From positions 1 to 64,000 of the forward strand of contig JACRHD010000021.1 in NCBI GenBank assembly GCA_016234115.1: a stretch of 64,000 nt of DNA, given 5' to 3'. The DNA comes from Nitrospirota bacterium. GTDB lineage: Bacteria > Nitrospirota > Thermodesulfovibrionia > UBA6902. The notes beneath the pieces are model-generated. The model did no database searches, had not been told where the DNA came from, and saw only the letters and a list, made by a program, of their open reading frames with translations. This document shows positions 50,732-59,767 of this stretch, piece by piece. Within the stretch, counting starts at the first letter, position 1. Each line of letters begins with the position of its first letter. Both the position numbers and the translations under genes were made by a program.

Positions 50732-51961
50732 TTATTCATACCTCAACGGCTCCACCGGATCGACTTTTGCCGCCTGCCACGACGGATAAATCGTAGCGAT
50801 AAAACTTATGAAAATCGCCGCCGCGGGGACGATGATGAAATCAAATGGGCTTATCCTCACCGGCAGATAACTCAGGTAATACACATCCGCGGGGAGATTG
50901 ATGAATTTGTACGTCTTCAGCAGCTCGCAGAGCGTGTAACCTCCCAGGACACCCGCGGCCGTGCCGCTTGTCCCTATAATGAGCCCGTGAATAATGAATA
51001 TCGACATTACCCCTCTCCTGGTCGCGCCCATGGCCTTCAGGATCGCTATCTCCCTCGATTTTTCAATAACGATCATGATGAGGTTGCTTACGATATTGAA
51101 AGAAGCCACAAGGATGATGAGCGTCAGAATGATGAACATCACGATCTTCTCAAGTTTCAGCGCCGAAAACAGGTTCCTGTTCAACTGCATCCAGTCCCGC
51201 GCGACATAAGGAAGTGAAAGCGTCTTTTCAATCTTCGCCGATATTTCCGCGGAACGGTAAGGATCGCCGACCTTTACTTCGACGGCGGTGACCGCGTCCC
51301 CCAGCCCGAAAAAATTCTGGGCCGCGCCCAGGTTTATAAACGCCAGGCTTGAATCATATTCATACATGCCGGCCTCGAAAAGGCCCGTGACTTTAAATTT
51401 CTTCATCTTGGGGATCATGCCTAACGGACCGGGCTCCCCTACAGGCGATATCACGTCGATCTCATCCCCCATGAAGGCCCCGAGATTTCTCAGCAGCTCC
51501 CTGCCGACAATAATGCCGGGAATGTCTTCGCGGGCCTTCAGGCTGCCGACGCTGCCCATCTTCAGTCTGTTGAGGATGTCCGTCGTGTCCTGCTCGATGT
51601 CGGGATCGATCCCCCTGACAACGACGCCCGAGGCCCTGCTGCCGTACCTCAGCATGACCTGGCCGTACACGACCGGCGAAGAGCCCGTGACCCCGTCCGT
51701 ACTATTGATTTTTTCCCGTACCTCCTGATAGTCCTTGATCTTTCCCTCGTAGGTCTGCACGATAATGTGGGCGTTGGCCCCGAGTATCTTCCCCTGCAGG
51801 TCCTCATGGAAACCGCTCATGACGGAGAGCACCGTCAAGAGGGTCGTCACGCCGAGGGCGACCCCGGCGATTGATATGAATGTGTTTATTGAAATACCGC
51901 CGTGCTTTTTTTTGGATTTGAAATAGCGAAGGGCGATGAAAAACTGGTAAGGGAATTTCAT
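50732..51961 (-). CDS. lolC: Lipoprotein-releasing permease LolC/LolE
   Basis: This 409-residue permease has an N-terminal helix, a periplasmic domain and three C-terminal helices of the FtsX fold. The N terminus FIALRYFKSKKKHGGISINTF and VMSGFHEDLQGKILGANAH is the classical LolC/E start, and the end DPVEPLRYE is also typical. Only one permease gene is present, so it may act as a homodimer (LolF-like). No ribosome site is evident before the ATG. Confidence 0.94.
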   Translation of the reverse strand: MKFPYQFFIALRYFKSKKKHGGISINTFISIAGVALGVTTLLTVLSVMSGFHEDLQGKILGANAHIIVQTYEGKIKDYQEVREKINSTDGVTGSSPVVYGQVMLRYGSRASGVVVRGIDPDIEQDTTDILNRLKMGSVGSLKAREDIPGIIVGRELLRNLGAFMGDEIDVISPVGEPGPLGMIPKMKKFKVTGLFEAGMYEYDSSLAFINLGAAQNFFGLGDAVTAVEVKVGDPYRSAEISAKIEKTLSLPYVARDWMQLNRNLFSALKLEKIVMFIILTLIILVASFNIVSNLIMIVIEKSREIAILKAMGATRRGVMSIFIIHGLIIGTSGTAAGVLGGYTLCELLKTYKFINLPADVYYLSYLPVRISPFDFIIVPAAAIFISFIATIYPSWQAAKVDPVEPLRYE

Positions 51962-51965
51962 AAGA

Positions 51966-52087
51966 AAAGATTAAAAGTCAAACATCAAAAATCAAAATGA
52001 CAGATTAAAATGTAAAGATGTCGGCTTGCCGCTATTTTTGAGTTTTGATTTGTCATTTTGCATTTTGATTTTTCATTTTTGAGTTTT
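51966..52087. repeat. Inverted repeat of AT-rich heptamer-like words
   Basis: Left arm aaagattaaaagtcaaacat... is matched by the right arm ...tttgagttttgatttgtcat with words such as ttttgat and ttttcat. It fills the gap between lysS and lolC. Confidence 0.8.
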
Positions 52088-53578
52088 TTATTGTTCCGGT
52101 TTTAACTGAGGAAATAGTATCACGTCCCTTATCGAAGAAGTATTCGTCAGGAGCATGAACAGCCTGTCTATGCCGATACCCTCTCCCGCGGCCGGAGGCA
52201 TGCCGTATTCGAGCGCCCTCAGGAAGTCCTCATCCATGAACGCAGCTTCCTCGTCGCCCTGCTTCCTTGCTTCCACCTGCTCGAGGAACCTTCCCCTCTG
52301 GTCGGCAGGATCGTTCAGCTCTGAAAAGGCATTTGCGACTTCCCTGCCGCCTATGAAAAGCTCGAACCTCTCAACCAGTTCAGGTTTGTCCTTCCGCCTC
52401 CTGGCAAGGGGCGAAAGCTCCACGGGATAATCAGTGATAAAAGTTGGCTGGACAAGCTTGGGCTCGACCTTCTTCTTGAATATCTCATCCAATATCTTGC
52501 CGTGGGTCGTTTTTCTGTCGACATCTATCTTATTGTCGAGGGCATACTGCCGCGCCTTTTCCACGTCCTGAAAAACAGAGGGGTCCACGCCTTCCTGCGA
52601 CATTACATCGAGCATTGTGACCCGCCGCCACGGTGGAGTAAAGTCAATCACGGTCTGGTCGCTCTCGGACTCGCCAAAAGGGACTTTCAGCCCGCCGTTT
52701 ATCTCCTTGCAGAGATAGGGGACAAGCTCCTCAGTGAATGTCATCAGGTAATTGTAATCCTCGTAGGATATATAGAACTCGAGCATGGTAAATTCGGGAT
52801 TGTGTTTTGCTGAAATGCCCTCATTTCTGAAATTTTTATTTATCTCGTAGACCCGCTCATAACCGCCCACAAGGAGTTTTTTAAGATACAGCTCAGGGGC
52901 TATCCTGAGGTAAAGGTCCAGGCCCAGGGCGTTGTGGTGCGTCTTGAAGGGGCGCGCGGCAGCTCCTCCGGGGATCTGGTGCATCATCGGGGTCTCGACT
53001 TCTATAAATCCCCTCTCATCGAAATAGTTCCTGATGGCCATTATCAGCCTGCTCCGCTTTGTGAAAAGCTCCCTGACATGGGGGTTGACGATAAGGTCTA
53101 CATACCGCTGTCTGCACCGTGTCTCTATGTCCTTGAGCCCGTGCCATTTCTCGGGCAGGGGCCTGAGCGACTTGCATAAAAATTCAATGCCGCCGACCTG
53201 GACCGTCAGCTCGTTTGTCTTTGTCCTGAACAGGCGGCCGGTTACGGCTACTATGTCTCCAATGTCGAGGTTTTTGAAAATGTCCGGATTCGAGGAGATG
53301 ACGTCCTTGGAGAAATAGACCTGTATCCTGCCGGATGAGTCCTGGATGTGCGCGAAGGCGGTCTTCCCGAAATCCCTGAATGAAATAAGGCGTCCCGCAA
53401 GCGCAACCCGGTCCTCCCGCCCCTCAAGGTCTTCCTTGCTGAGTCCGCCGAATTTGTCCGCTATGCCGGCAGCCTTGTCCTTTACGGCAAAAGGCGCCCC
53501 GTACGGCTCGACGCCGGATTCACGGAGCCGGGCAAGTTTCTTCAGTCTTTCCTGCATTAATTCGTTAGTGTCTTCCAA
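52088..53578 (-). CDS. lysS: Lysyl-tRNA synthetase, class II
   Basis: This 496-residue enzyme charges tRNA-Lys. It has an N-terminal OB-fold anticodon-binding domain (VALAGRLISFRDFGKTAFAH) and class II motifs: motif 2 NFRNEGISAKHNPEFTMLEF and motif 3 GEGIGIDRLFMLLTN. Length is normal. It may be co-transcribed with lolC and lolD downstream, with repeats in between. Confidence 0.97.
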   Translation of the reverse strand: MEDTNELMQERLKKLARLRESGVEPYGAPFAVKDKAAGIADKFGGLSKEDLEGREDRVALAGRLISFRDFGKTAFAHIQDSSGRIQVYFSKDVISSNPDIFKNLDIGDIVAVTGRLFRTKTNELTVQVGGIEFLCKSLRPLPEKWHGLKDIETRCRQRYVDLIVNPHVRELFTKRSRLIMAIRNYFDERGFIEVETPMMHQIPGGAAARPFKTHHNALGLDLYLRIAPELYLKKLLVGGYERVYEINKNFRNEGISAKHNPEFTMLEFYISYEDYNYLMTFTEELVPYLCKEINGGLKVPFGESESDQTVIDFTPPWRRVTMLDVMSQEGVDPSVFQDVEKARQYALDNKIDVDRKTTHGKILDEIFKKKVEPKLVQPTFITDYPVELSPLARRRKDKPELVERFELFIGGREVANAFSELNDPADQRGRFLEQVEARKQGDEEAAFMDEDFLRALEYGMPPAAGEGIGIDRLFMLLTNTSSIRDVILFPQLKPEQ

Positions 53579-53618
53579 TGTTCACCTTTCTTAAGTATTA
53601 AAAGCATGGTCCGACAGG

Positions 53619-53700
53619 CCCACCATGACAAGCTTGTCACCCTTTGCCTGTCGAAAGGTAGCCTGCCCAAGGGCTGGATTCCCGCCTTCGCGGGAATGAC
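53619..53700. repeat. Degenerate bipartite hairpin repeat
   Basis: Contains aggcccaccatgacaagctt, a short Gly/Cys-coding-like palindrome cctgtcgaaagg, and the end ggattcccgccttcgcggga atgac split by the hairpin gcccaagggc. It shares the attcccgc...gcgggaat hairpin with the copies at 33470 and 48967. Confidence 0.6.
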
Positions 53701-53706
53701 GACATT

Positions 53707-53976
53707 TTACTCTTCAAGGAAATTGGACAGTATCTTCGTCTTCTCCTCAATCATCCCGTCGAGGCGCTGCAGCTCCATCCTGAGCTTGAAAAGCTCGTCG
53801 GTTATGCCGAAGGCGGCCATGACCATCGCCCTCGACTGATTGATGCTGGGCGCGACGCTGTAAATCTCTTTCAATTTTTCGTCAATATACTTTGCCAGCG
53901 ATCTTATGTAGGCCTCTTCATCATCCGTCTTGATGGAATAGCTCTGGCCTAATATCTGGACCTCTACGGAACGCAT
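53707..53976 (-). CDS. zapA: Cell division protein ZapA
   Basis: This 89-residue protein stabilises the FtsZ ring. N-terminal VEVQILGQSYSIKTDDEEAYI and the long C-terminal coiled coil (LFKLRMELQRLDGMIEEKT) are typical. It follows a ZapB-like coiled-coil gene by four nt, as is common. A 6S RNA gene, often next to zapA, was looked for and not seen. Confidence 0.93.
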   Translation of the reverse strand: MRSVEVQILGQSYSIKTDDEEAYIRSLAKYIDEKLKEIYSVAPSINQSRAMVMAAFGITDELFKLRMELQRLDGMIEEKTKILSNFLEE

Positions 53977-53980
53977 GGGG

Positions 53981-54250
53981 TCAGAGCTCCACCGACTCGA
54001 GTTCTTTGATCAGGCTCTCCAACTGGGACTTTACTGTCTCGCGCTCGTTGTTAAGCTTCTCCACGTCGGTCTTCAACGCCTCGGCGCTCTTCAGATCGCG
54101 CTTAAGCGCGGCTATCTCTTCATCCCTGTCGGCAAGTTCATCCTTTAACTTGGTCATTTTAGAGGCCAAATCCGCATTTTCCTCGGACAGGGCTTTAATC
54201 CTCTCGATTACCTTTGTGATTTTCTCTTCAAGCATCTGTACTTTTTCCAC
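53981..54250 (-). CDS. ZapB-like coiled-coil protein
   Basis: This 89-residue protein is one continuous coiled coil (MLEEKITKVIERIKALSEEN, KDELADRDEEIAALKRDL). Its position directly before zapA suggests a division role like ZapB. I set the start at the GTG at 54250, which has aaggaggg seven nt upstream; longer upstream starts at 54292 and 54310 lack a ribosome site. Confidence 0.8.
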   Translation of the reverse strand: MEKVQMLEEKITKVIERIKALSEENADLASKMTKLKDELADRDEEIAALKRDLKSAEALKTDVEKLNNERETVKSQLESLIKELESVEL

Positions 54251-54356
54251 AGATGTTCCCTCCTTCGAAAAATTAAACAGTCCTTCTTGCATTAGCAAGT
54301 AAATTATCAAAACCAGGCCAAAAAGTAAACCCTTAAAGAGGGTATGGGGGAAAGAA

Positions 54357-54422
54357 TGTAGTCAGTAGTTAAGGGGGGAAGTTCTTAAAGCAATCCCTTA
54401 ACTACTAACTACTAACTACTTG
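54357..54422. repeat. Heptamer-arm inverted repeat, taactac family
   Basis: Left arm gtagtcagtagttaagg and right arm cccttaactactaactacta... lie between the lytic transglycosylase stop and the ZapB-like gene. Confidence 0.85.
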
Positions 54423-54425
54423 CGG

Positions 54426-56540
54426 CTAATTCTTCGCGGTCATCTGCGGACCCTCCAGCGGCAGGCCGTTCAGGGCGCGGTACTGCCAGTAGCTGCGAAG
54501 GACTTTTTTCACATACGACCTTGTTTCCTTATAAGGAATGTTCTCGATGAATTCAATGAGATCGTCCCTGTAATATTTCTCCTGCCATCTCTTAAGGGCA
54601 TTTTCTCCGGCGTTGTACGCCGCAAGAGCAAAGGGGACGTCCCCGAATTCGTCTATCAGTATCGACAGATAATGAGCTCCGAGCAGGACATTCTTGTCAA
54701 CGTCGTGGATTTCAGAATCATCGTCGAGACGCAAGCCCACGTCTTTCTTCAACCTGTTTGCGGTAGCAGGCATAAGCTGCATGAGCCCCATCGCCCCGGC
54801 CCAGGAGACCGCCTTCGGGTCAAAGCGGCTTTCTTCCCTGATTACAGCGGCCACAAGATACTTGTCCACGTCCTGAGAGGCCGAGGCGGCTTCTATAATA
54901 TTATCGAAGCCGAAGGGGAATGAGTAGGGAAGGAACTCCCTGCCCTCTTCTTTTTCCGCGACGGCTATTATCTTCCTGTACTCGCCTAATCCCATCGCGA
55001 TCCGGCCTAAATACAGGAAGTCGTTCCTGTTTTTATTGTGCTTCAGGGCGTCGATTATCTCACTTACCGCCTCGTCCCTCATGCCGAGCAATGCGAGGGC
55101 CTCAATCCTGTCATATGTATCTCCCTCAGGTCTTGCGGGTCCCGCAAGCTCCATCCTCTCCTGCAATGAACGCCCGGGCGAGCGCATCTTGATAAGATAC
55201 CCGTAAAAGCTCCTGTCATGGGGAAGGCCGCTGAAGAAGTCGATGCCTTCACTATCGCATGTGACGTTGTCGTCCGGCTGAGCAGATACTTTGTGTTTCA
55301 GGCATTCACTTGTCGCCCTTTCATGTGTCCTCGCCTTCCAATAGAGGTACATGTAATAGTTCCCGCTCTTTTCATATGTAGCAAGCTGTGAGAAATATTG
55401 AAGCGCCGCACTGTACCTGCCCGAAATGTAATTCAGCCAGGCGGCCCCCCAGAGGGCCTCTTCCTTCTTCGCGGGGAATTTGTCTATGACCTCGTTGTAG
55501 TTCTTTCCTGAGTCCTCAACCCGACCCCGTCTCCCAAGCTCTTCCGCCTCCATAATAAGCAGGCGGGCCAGCCTTTCATCACCCGGATATTTTTTCCTGA
55601 ATTCCTTTTTAATCTTGCCGAAATCCGCACTGTTGTCGGTCCTGTGAAAGGCCCAGCCCTTATAGTACAGCGCTTCGGCGGACTTCACCATACCGAAGGT
55701 TTCAGCCGCCCTGTCATATTGCTTCATCTTAAAGCGGCACATGCCCAGAGAGAACCTGATCCGGTCCTTCTCTGCCTTGCCGGCGAGCTTAAGGGCGCTT
55801 TCATATTCCGTCTCCGCCCTCTGAAAATTAAGTTTCTCATACAGCTTGTCGGCCCTTTTCAGGATTTCATCCTTTGTAAAGGTGTCGGACTTGAGCAGCT
55901 CCAATTCCTTCAATGCGCTGTTGGATTCGGGCACGGCATTGATATAGATGTCCTTGAGGAGCCGGACAGCCTGTTCGGACTTATCCAGGAGCACGGCAAG
56001 GGTCAGTTTATATTCCCAGTCGGAAGGATAAGCCTCAATATATTGAGACAGGACATCCCTCGCCTCTTTTTCCTTTTTCAGGGCAAGCAGGGCCTTTACT
56101 TCCGCTCTTGTCGCGCGCTGCGCCAGGAGACGGCCTTTAATCTGCCCGGCCGTACTGATTACGTTCTCGAATGTCCCGGCGTCCATGTATGTGTCGGCGA
56201 GTAATATAAGGGCGTAGTTTTTCAGCAAGGGGTAAGTATCGGCGGCCTTCAGCAGATAATTCTCAGCCTTATCAAAAGGGCCTGCTTCCCTATAAAGCCT
56301 GCCAAGCAGGAAATAAGCCTTCTGCCTTTCACCTAAACCGCTGCGCTCAATCTCCAGCAGGACATCTTCCGCATCTTTATATGACCGGGACTTGATAAGT
56401 TCCGCCGCCCCCCTGAGTCGGCCCTCAAGGTCACCGTTTCCGTCGGCTTCCGGTCCGGAAGCGATGCAAGCGCCGGACAACGCCCATAAGCCGGTAAGCA
56501 AAACCAATAGCGGTATCTTTAAATACGAAAAGATTCGCAT
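54426..56540 (-). CDS. slt: Soluble lytic murein transglycosylase with TPR repeats
   Basis: This 704-residue protein has a signal peptide (residues 1-28), a long superhelix of TPR-like helices and a C-terminal SLT domain with the catalytic glutamate in IREESRFDPKAVSWAG, then GLMQLMPATANRL and ALAAYNAGENALKRW. It cleaves peptidoglycan glycan strands, making 1,6-anhydro ends, in the periplasm. Length is near that of Slt70. A TAATAT box lies only five nt before the ATG, suggesting a near-leaderless message. Confidence 0.94.
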   Translation of the reverse strand: MRIFSYLKIPLLVLLTGLWALSGACIASGPEADGNGDLEGRLRGAAELIKSRSYKDAEDVLLEIERSGLGERQKAYFLLGRLYREAGPFDKAENYLLKAADTYPLLKNYALILLADTYMDAGTFENVISTAGQIKGRLLAQRATRAEVKALLALKKEKEARDVLSQYIEAYPSDWEYKLTLAVLLDKSEQAVRLLKDIYINAVPESNSALKELELLKSDTFTKDEILKRADKLYEKLNFQRAETEYESALKLAGKAEKDRIRFSLGMCRFKMKQYDRAAETFGMVKSAEALYYKGWAFHRTDNSADFGKIKKEFRKKYPGDERLARLLIMEAEELGRRGRVEDSGKNYNEVIDKFPAKKEEALWGAAWLNYISGRYSAALQYFSQLATYEKSGNYYMYLYWKARTHERATSECLKHKVSAQPDDNVTCDSEGIDFFSGLPHDRSFYGYLIKMRSPGRSLQERMELAGPARPEGDTYDRIEALALLGMRDEAVSEIIDALKHNKNRNDFLYLGRIAMGLGEYRKIIAVAEKEEGREFLPYSFPFGFDNIIEAASASQDVDKYLVAAVIREESRFDPKAVSWAGAMGLMQLMPATANRLKKDVGLRLDDDSEIHDVDKNVLLGAHYLSILIDEFGDVPFALAAYNAGENALKRWQEKYYRDDLIEFIENIPYKETRSYVKKVLRSYWQYRALNGLPLEGPQMTAKN

Positions 56541-56580
56541 AACCTATATTAATTCAAAAACCGTTTGTAAACAACCTCTC

Positions 56581-56648
56581 AGGGTCCAGGGGCCTGGGTC
56601 AAGGGGCCGGGGTATTTCCTCGCCCCTAACTACCGGCCCCTGGACCCT
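56581..56648. repeat. Heptamer-like inverted repeat, gggtcaa family
   Basis: Left arm agggtccaggggcctgggtc... (56581-56612) and right arm ...ccggcccctggaccct (to 56648). It lies upstream of slt, between it and the tRNA-Cys gene. Confidence 0.8.
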
Positions 56649-56722
56649 ATTGCTGCGTGGGGAAAAAGATACAAACCGAATTACGAGATTTTGAACTTTA
56701 GAAAAACACGAGAGGGCTGAAA

Positions 56723-56797
56723 TGGAGGCGGCGAGCGGATTCGAACCGCTGAATAAAGGTTTTGCAGACCTCTCCCTTGCCACTTGGGTACGCCGCC
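56723..56797 (-). tRNA. tRNA-Cys (GCA)
   Basis: The minus strand folds as a cloverleaf: acceptor GGCGGCG pairs with CGCCGCC, the anticodon loop CTGCAAA carries GCA, and the T arm reads GCGGTTCGAATCCGC. The CCA end is encoded (56725-56723). Confidence 0.95.
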
Positions 56798-56902
56798 GTT
56801 AAAGCTGTCACCTGCAGGGACATACGGCTGTTCGCCCTACAGGCAGCTTAAAGTTTACCAGATTTTGCCATTGCTTTGCCAGTAGCTGATTTAACCCGGA
56901 TT

Positions 56903-57102
56903 TGATTCACCATCAAAAGACAAACCACAGAGACCACAGAGGAAAAAAATAAATATTAATCCACAGATTACACTGATTAACACAGATGTATTTAGAAATA
57001 TTGTTTCAATCTGTGAAATCTGTGAAATCTGTGAAATCTGTGAAATCTGCGGATAAATAAATCTTTTCTCTGTGACCTCTGTGGTTAGGTGGTGGATTCT
57101 GG
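56903..57102 (-). repeat. 200-bp dispersed palindromic element, copy B
   Basis: This is the inverted counterpart of the element at 11225-11406, with the same ends (tgattcaccatc and ggtggattctgg). It has four tandem copies of a 9-nt unit (atctgtgaa) where copy A has two partly different ones, a gain of 18 nt. It lies between tRNA-Cys and tRNA-Leu. Confidence 0.9.
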
Positions 57103-57118
57103 TCAAACCGTTCAAGAG

Positions 57119-57203
57119 TGGTGCGAGAGAGGGGAGTTGAACCCCTACGGTTTTACCCACTGGATCCTAAGTCCAGCGCGTCTGCCAGTTCCGCCACTCT
57201 CGC
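57119..57203 (-). tRNA. tRNA-Leu (UAG)
   Basis: Long-variable-arm tRNA: acceptor GCGAGAG pairs with CTCTCGC, the anticodon stem CTGGA/TCCAG encloses CTTAGGA with anticodon UAG, and the variable arm contains TGGGTAAAACCG. CCA is encoded. Confidence 0.95.
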
Positions 57204-57291
57204 TTGGTTATGATTTTACAGCTATTTTGATAATTGTGTCCAGAAAGGCCGGCGCGGTGTCTTAGTCCTGAAGGACGGATGTGTTTGGACG

Positions 57292-57337
57292 AAAATAAAA
57301 AGCTATGTCATGAACCATCTCTGCTTCATGACATAGC
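57292..57337 (-). terminator. Intrinsic terminator after tRNA-Asn
   Basis: On the minus strand a 13-bp perfect stem GCTATGTCATGAA / TTCATGACATAGC with a 10-nt loop is followed by TTTTTATTTT. Confidence 0.85.
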
Positions 57338-57353
57338 CCTAAGATTCAAAAAA

Positions 57354-57426
57354 CTCCCGGGGAGGGATTCGAACCCCCGACAGGGTGGTTAACAGCCACC
57401 TGCTCTGCCGGCTGAGCTACCCGGGA
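57354..57426 (-). tRNA. tRNA-Asn (GUU)
   Basis: Acceptor TCCCGGG pairs with CCCGGGA, the anticodon loop CTGTTAA carries GUU, and the T arm reads GGGGGTTCGAATCCCTC. CCA is not encoded. A strong terminator follows. Confidence 0.95.
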
Positions 57427-57429
57427 ACT

Positions 57430-57521
57430 TTATTATTTCTTAGCCGCGAATGAACACGAATTCTCACGAATGACTTTGACATATTCTTGCAATTCGTGTC
57501 TCTTCGTGTCAATTCGCGGCT
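57430..57521. repeat. Inverted repeat of gccgcgaat / cacgaatt words
   Basis: Left arm agccgcgaatgaacacgaat and right arm ...cgtgtcaattcgcggct pair. It lies between tRNA-Asn and the porB stop. Confidence 0.85.
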
Positions 57522-57524
57522 GAA

Positions 57525-58484
57525 TTATTTGTCTTTCTCTTCTGCGCCGAAGGATGCCGCCTCTTTCTGGAGGCGCTCCCACTGTTTGTCTACATACTCC
57601 TGCGCCTGTTTCAGCATCCATTCGTTTTGAGGGCTGAACATATGTCTGAAACTTCCCTGAGGTTTCAGGAAATCCACAAGGGGTTTCTTTTCCTTCGGCC
57701 TGTAGGTAATTTTTGTGACCCCGTTCTCGATCTCATACAGCGGCCAGTAGCAGGTATCGACGGCAAGCCTGGAAAGCGCTATCGCGTCGTTTGTCTGGCT
57801 GCGCCATCCACGGTTGCACGGGGAGATGACATTCAGAAATTTCGGACCTTTGATCTCAAACGCCTTCTGGACTTTCTTCATCAGGTCCATCCAGTTGGAC
57901 GGGGACGCCTGCGCCGCATATGGAATACCGTGAGCAGCCATTATCCTTGTGAGGTCTTTTCTCTGCTGCAGCTTGCCGGGGATTGCGTCTCCCGCCGGAC
58001 ACGTTGTCGTATTTGCTCCAAAGGGCGTCGCGCTTGAACGCTGGATGCCCGTATTCATGTACGCGCCGTTATCATAGCATATGTACATCATGTCCTGACC
58101 GCGCTCCATGGCCCCTGAAAGGCTCTGAAAACCAATATCGTAAGTGCCGCCGTCGCCTCCGAAGGCGACGAATTTTACATTCCTGTCTTCAAGCCTTCCC
58201 TGTTTCACAAGGGACTTGTACATGGCCTCAATCCCGGACGCCGTCGCAGCGGCATTTTCGAATGCGCTGTGCATCCAGGGTATCTTCCACGAAGTGAACT
58301 GCTGGATACATGTGGAAACCTCAAGACATCCTGTTGCGTTCGCTGCGACAACAGGATAGTCTGTTGCCATGAGGACCTGTTTGATGATGATCGGGGCCCC
58401 GCAGCCGGAGCACATCCTGTGGCCGTGAACGAACCGTTCTTCTCCCTTTGCAAGTTCTCTTAATTTAAGTGGTTTCGCAGTCAT
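57525..58484 (-). CDS. porB: Pyruvate:ferredoxin oxidoreductase beta subunit
   Basis: This 319-residue thiamine-diphosphate subunit interconverts pyruvate plus CoA and acetyl-CoA plus CO2 with ferredoxin. It has the cluster/TPP segments CSGCGAP and ANATGCLEVST, and the thiamine motif FGGDGGTYDIGFQSLSGAME with DNGAYMNTGIQRS. It is last in the order porC-porD-porA-porB. The four-subunit form is typical of archaea and deeply branching anaerobes. A taactac repeat lies between it and porA. Confidence 0.94.
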   Translation of the reverse strand: MTAKPLKLRELAKGEERFVHGHRMCSGCGAPIIIKQVLMATDYPVVAANATGCLEVSTCIQQFTSWKIPWMHSAFENAAATASGIEAMYKSLVKQGRLEDRNVKFVAFGGDGGTYDIGFQSLSGAMERGQDMMYICYDNGAYMNTGIQRSSATPFGANTTTCPAGDAIPGKLQQRKDLTRIMAAHGIPYAAQASPSNWMDLMKKVQKAFEIKGPKFLNVISPCNRGWRSQTNDAIALSRLAVDTCYWPLYEIENGVTKITYRPKEKKPLVDFLKPQGSFRHMFSPQNEWMLKQAQEYVDKQWERLQKEAASFGAEEKDK

Positions 58485-58507
58485 TTCTCATTACCTCTCT
58501 TTTGGTA

Positions 58508-58584
58508 AAGTAGTTAGTAGTAAGTAGCAAGTAGTTAAGGGAACTGCCTCCCCCTAACTACTAACTACTATCTACTTGCTACTA
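58508..58584. repeat. Heptamer-arm inverted repeat, taactac family
   Basis: Left arm tagttagtagtaagtagcaa... and right arm ...taactactaactactatcta sit between porA and porB. It starts four nt after the porA stop. Confidence 0.85.
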
Positions 58585-58588
58585 TAAT

Positions 58589-59767
58589 CTATTCTCTTAC
58601 TCCGATATATTCTTTTACGGTCTTGACCTTTCCGGTCTTTGCAATCGTTATCAACTCATCAATGACATACTCGGCCTGATCAGGCAGGTAGTCCCTGCCG
58701 CCTAATCCGAAGATCTTGTTGGTCACGGCAGGTTTTGAGTCCATCTGCATGACCGCGCCTGCGACCTCCGAATAGAGGGGCCCCATTCCGCCGAAAGAGT
58801 CCGCCCTGTCAAGCACGGCTATGGCCTTTACATGCTTCAGGGCATCGGCCATTTCAGCAAACGGAAAAGGCCTGAACATCCTCGGCTTCAGAAGGCCGAT
58901 CCTGACTCCCTTATCTCTGTATCTGTCAATGATGTCTTTGGTCGTTCCTGCGGCGGAGCTCATGACGACAATCGCCATTTCCGCGTCCTCAAGCCTGTAT
59001 GTTTCAAATAATCCGTATTTCCTGCCGGTCATCTTTTCGAAGTCGGCGGCGACTTCAAGCACCACCCTGGGCGCCTTCGTCATTACTTCGTGCTGCGCCC
59101 TCTTGTACTCATGATAGAGATCGGTCAGGATAAGCGGGCCGTAGCTTTTCGGCTTGTCGAGATCGAGCAGCGGATGTACCGGGACGAACTTTCCCACAAA
59201 CTTCTTTACATCTGCATCATCTATATATTCCACGCGTTCAATGGAGTGGCTGACGATAAAACCGTCCATACAGACCATCACGGGAAGCCTTACGTCCAGG
59301 TGCTCCGCGATCCTGAATGCCTGAATCAAATTGTCGTATGCCTCCTGCGCGTTCTCGGAATAGAACTGCAGCCAGCCGGTGTCTCTGGCGCCCATTCCGT
59401 CGGAATGGTCGCCGTGGATGTTCAGGGGAGCTGAAAGGGCCCTGTTCACCAGCGGCATTACGATGGGCAGCCTTGTGCCCGCAGCTATATACAGCATCTC
59501 CCACATGAGGGCAAGCCCCTGTGAAGAGGTTGCAGTCGCGACCCTGCCTCCTGCTGCCGCGGCGCCTATACAGGCGCTCATTGCGCTGTGCTCACTTTCA
59601 ACAAGCACCAGCTCCGTGTCCACTTTACCGTCATTGACAAAGCTCGAAAACCGCTGCATAAGGTCCGTGGCCGGCGTAATAGGATATGCCGCGCATACAT
59701 CGGGGTTGATCTGCTTCAGGGCCTGTGCGCAAGCTTCATTTCCGGTTACCGCTACAATCTTGCCCAT
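58589..59767 (-). CDS. porA: Pyruvate:ferredoxin oxidoreductase alpha subunit
   Basis: This 392-residue subunit binds the substrate and supports the thiamine site. N-terminal VTGNEACAQALKQINPDVCA and AAYPITPATDLMQRF, the ESEHSAMSACIGAAAAGGR loop and DGFIVSHSIERVE are classical. Its start codon overlaps the porD stop by one base. The neighbouring subunits confirm the assignment to the four-subunit pyruvate enzyme; a 2-oxoisovalerate or 2-ketoglutarate enzyme is less likely but not excluded. Confidence 0.93.
   Translation of the reverse strand: MGKIVAVTGNEACAQALKQINPDVCAAYPITPATDLMQRFSSFVNDGKVDTELVLVESEHSAMSACIGAAAAGGRVATATSSQGLALMWEMLYIAAGTRLPIVMPLVNRALSAPLNIHGDHSDGMGARDTGWLQFYSENAQEAYDNLIQAFRIAEHLDVRLPVMVCMDGFIVSHSIERVEYIDDADVKKFVGKFVPVHPLLDLDKPKSYGPLILTDLYHEYKRAQHEVMTKAPRVVLEVAADFEKMTGRKYGLFETYRLEDAEMAIVVMSSAAGTTKDIIDRYRDKGVRIGLLKPRMFRPFPFAEMADALKHVKAIAVLDRADSFGGMGPLYSEVAGAVMQMDSKPAVTNKIFGLGGRDYLPDQAEYVIDELITIAKTGKVKTVKEYIGVRE

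Noticed and set aside
53579-53706. 6S RNA gene next to zapA
   Set aside because: The region contains only the degenerate hairpin repeat; no long 6S-like fold with an open central bubble is seen.
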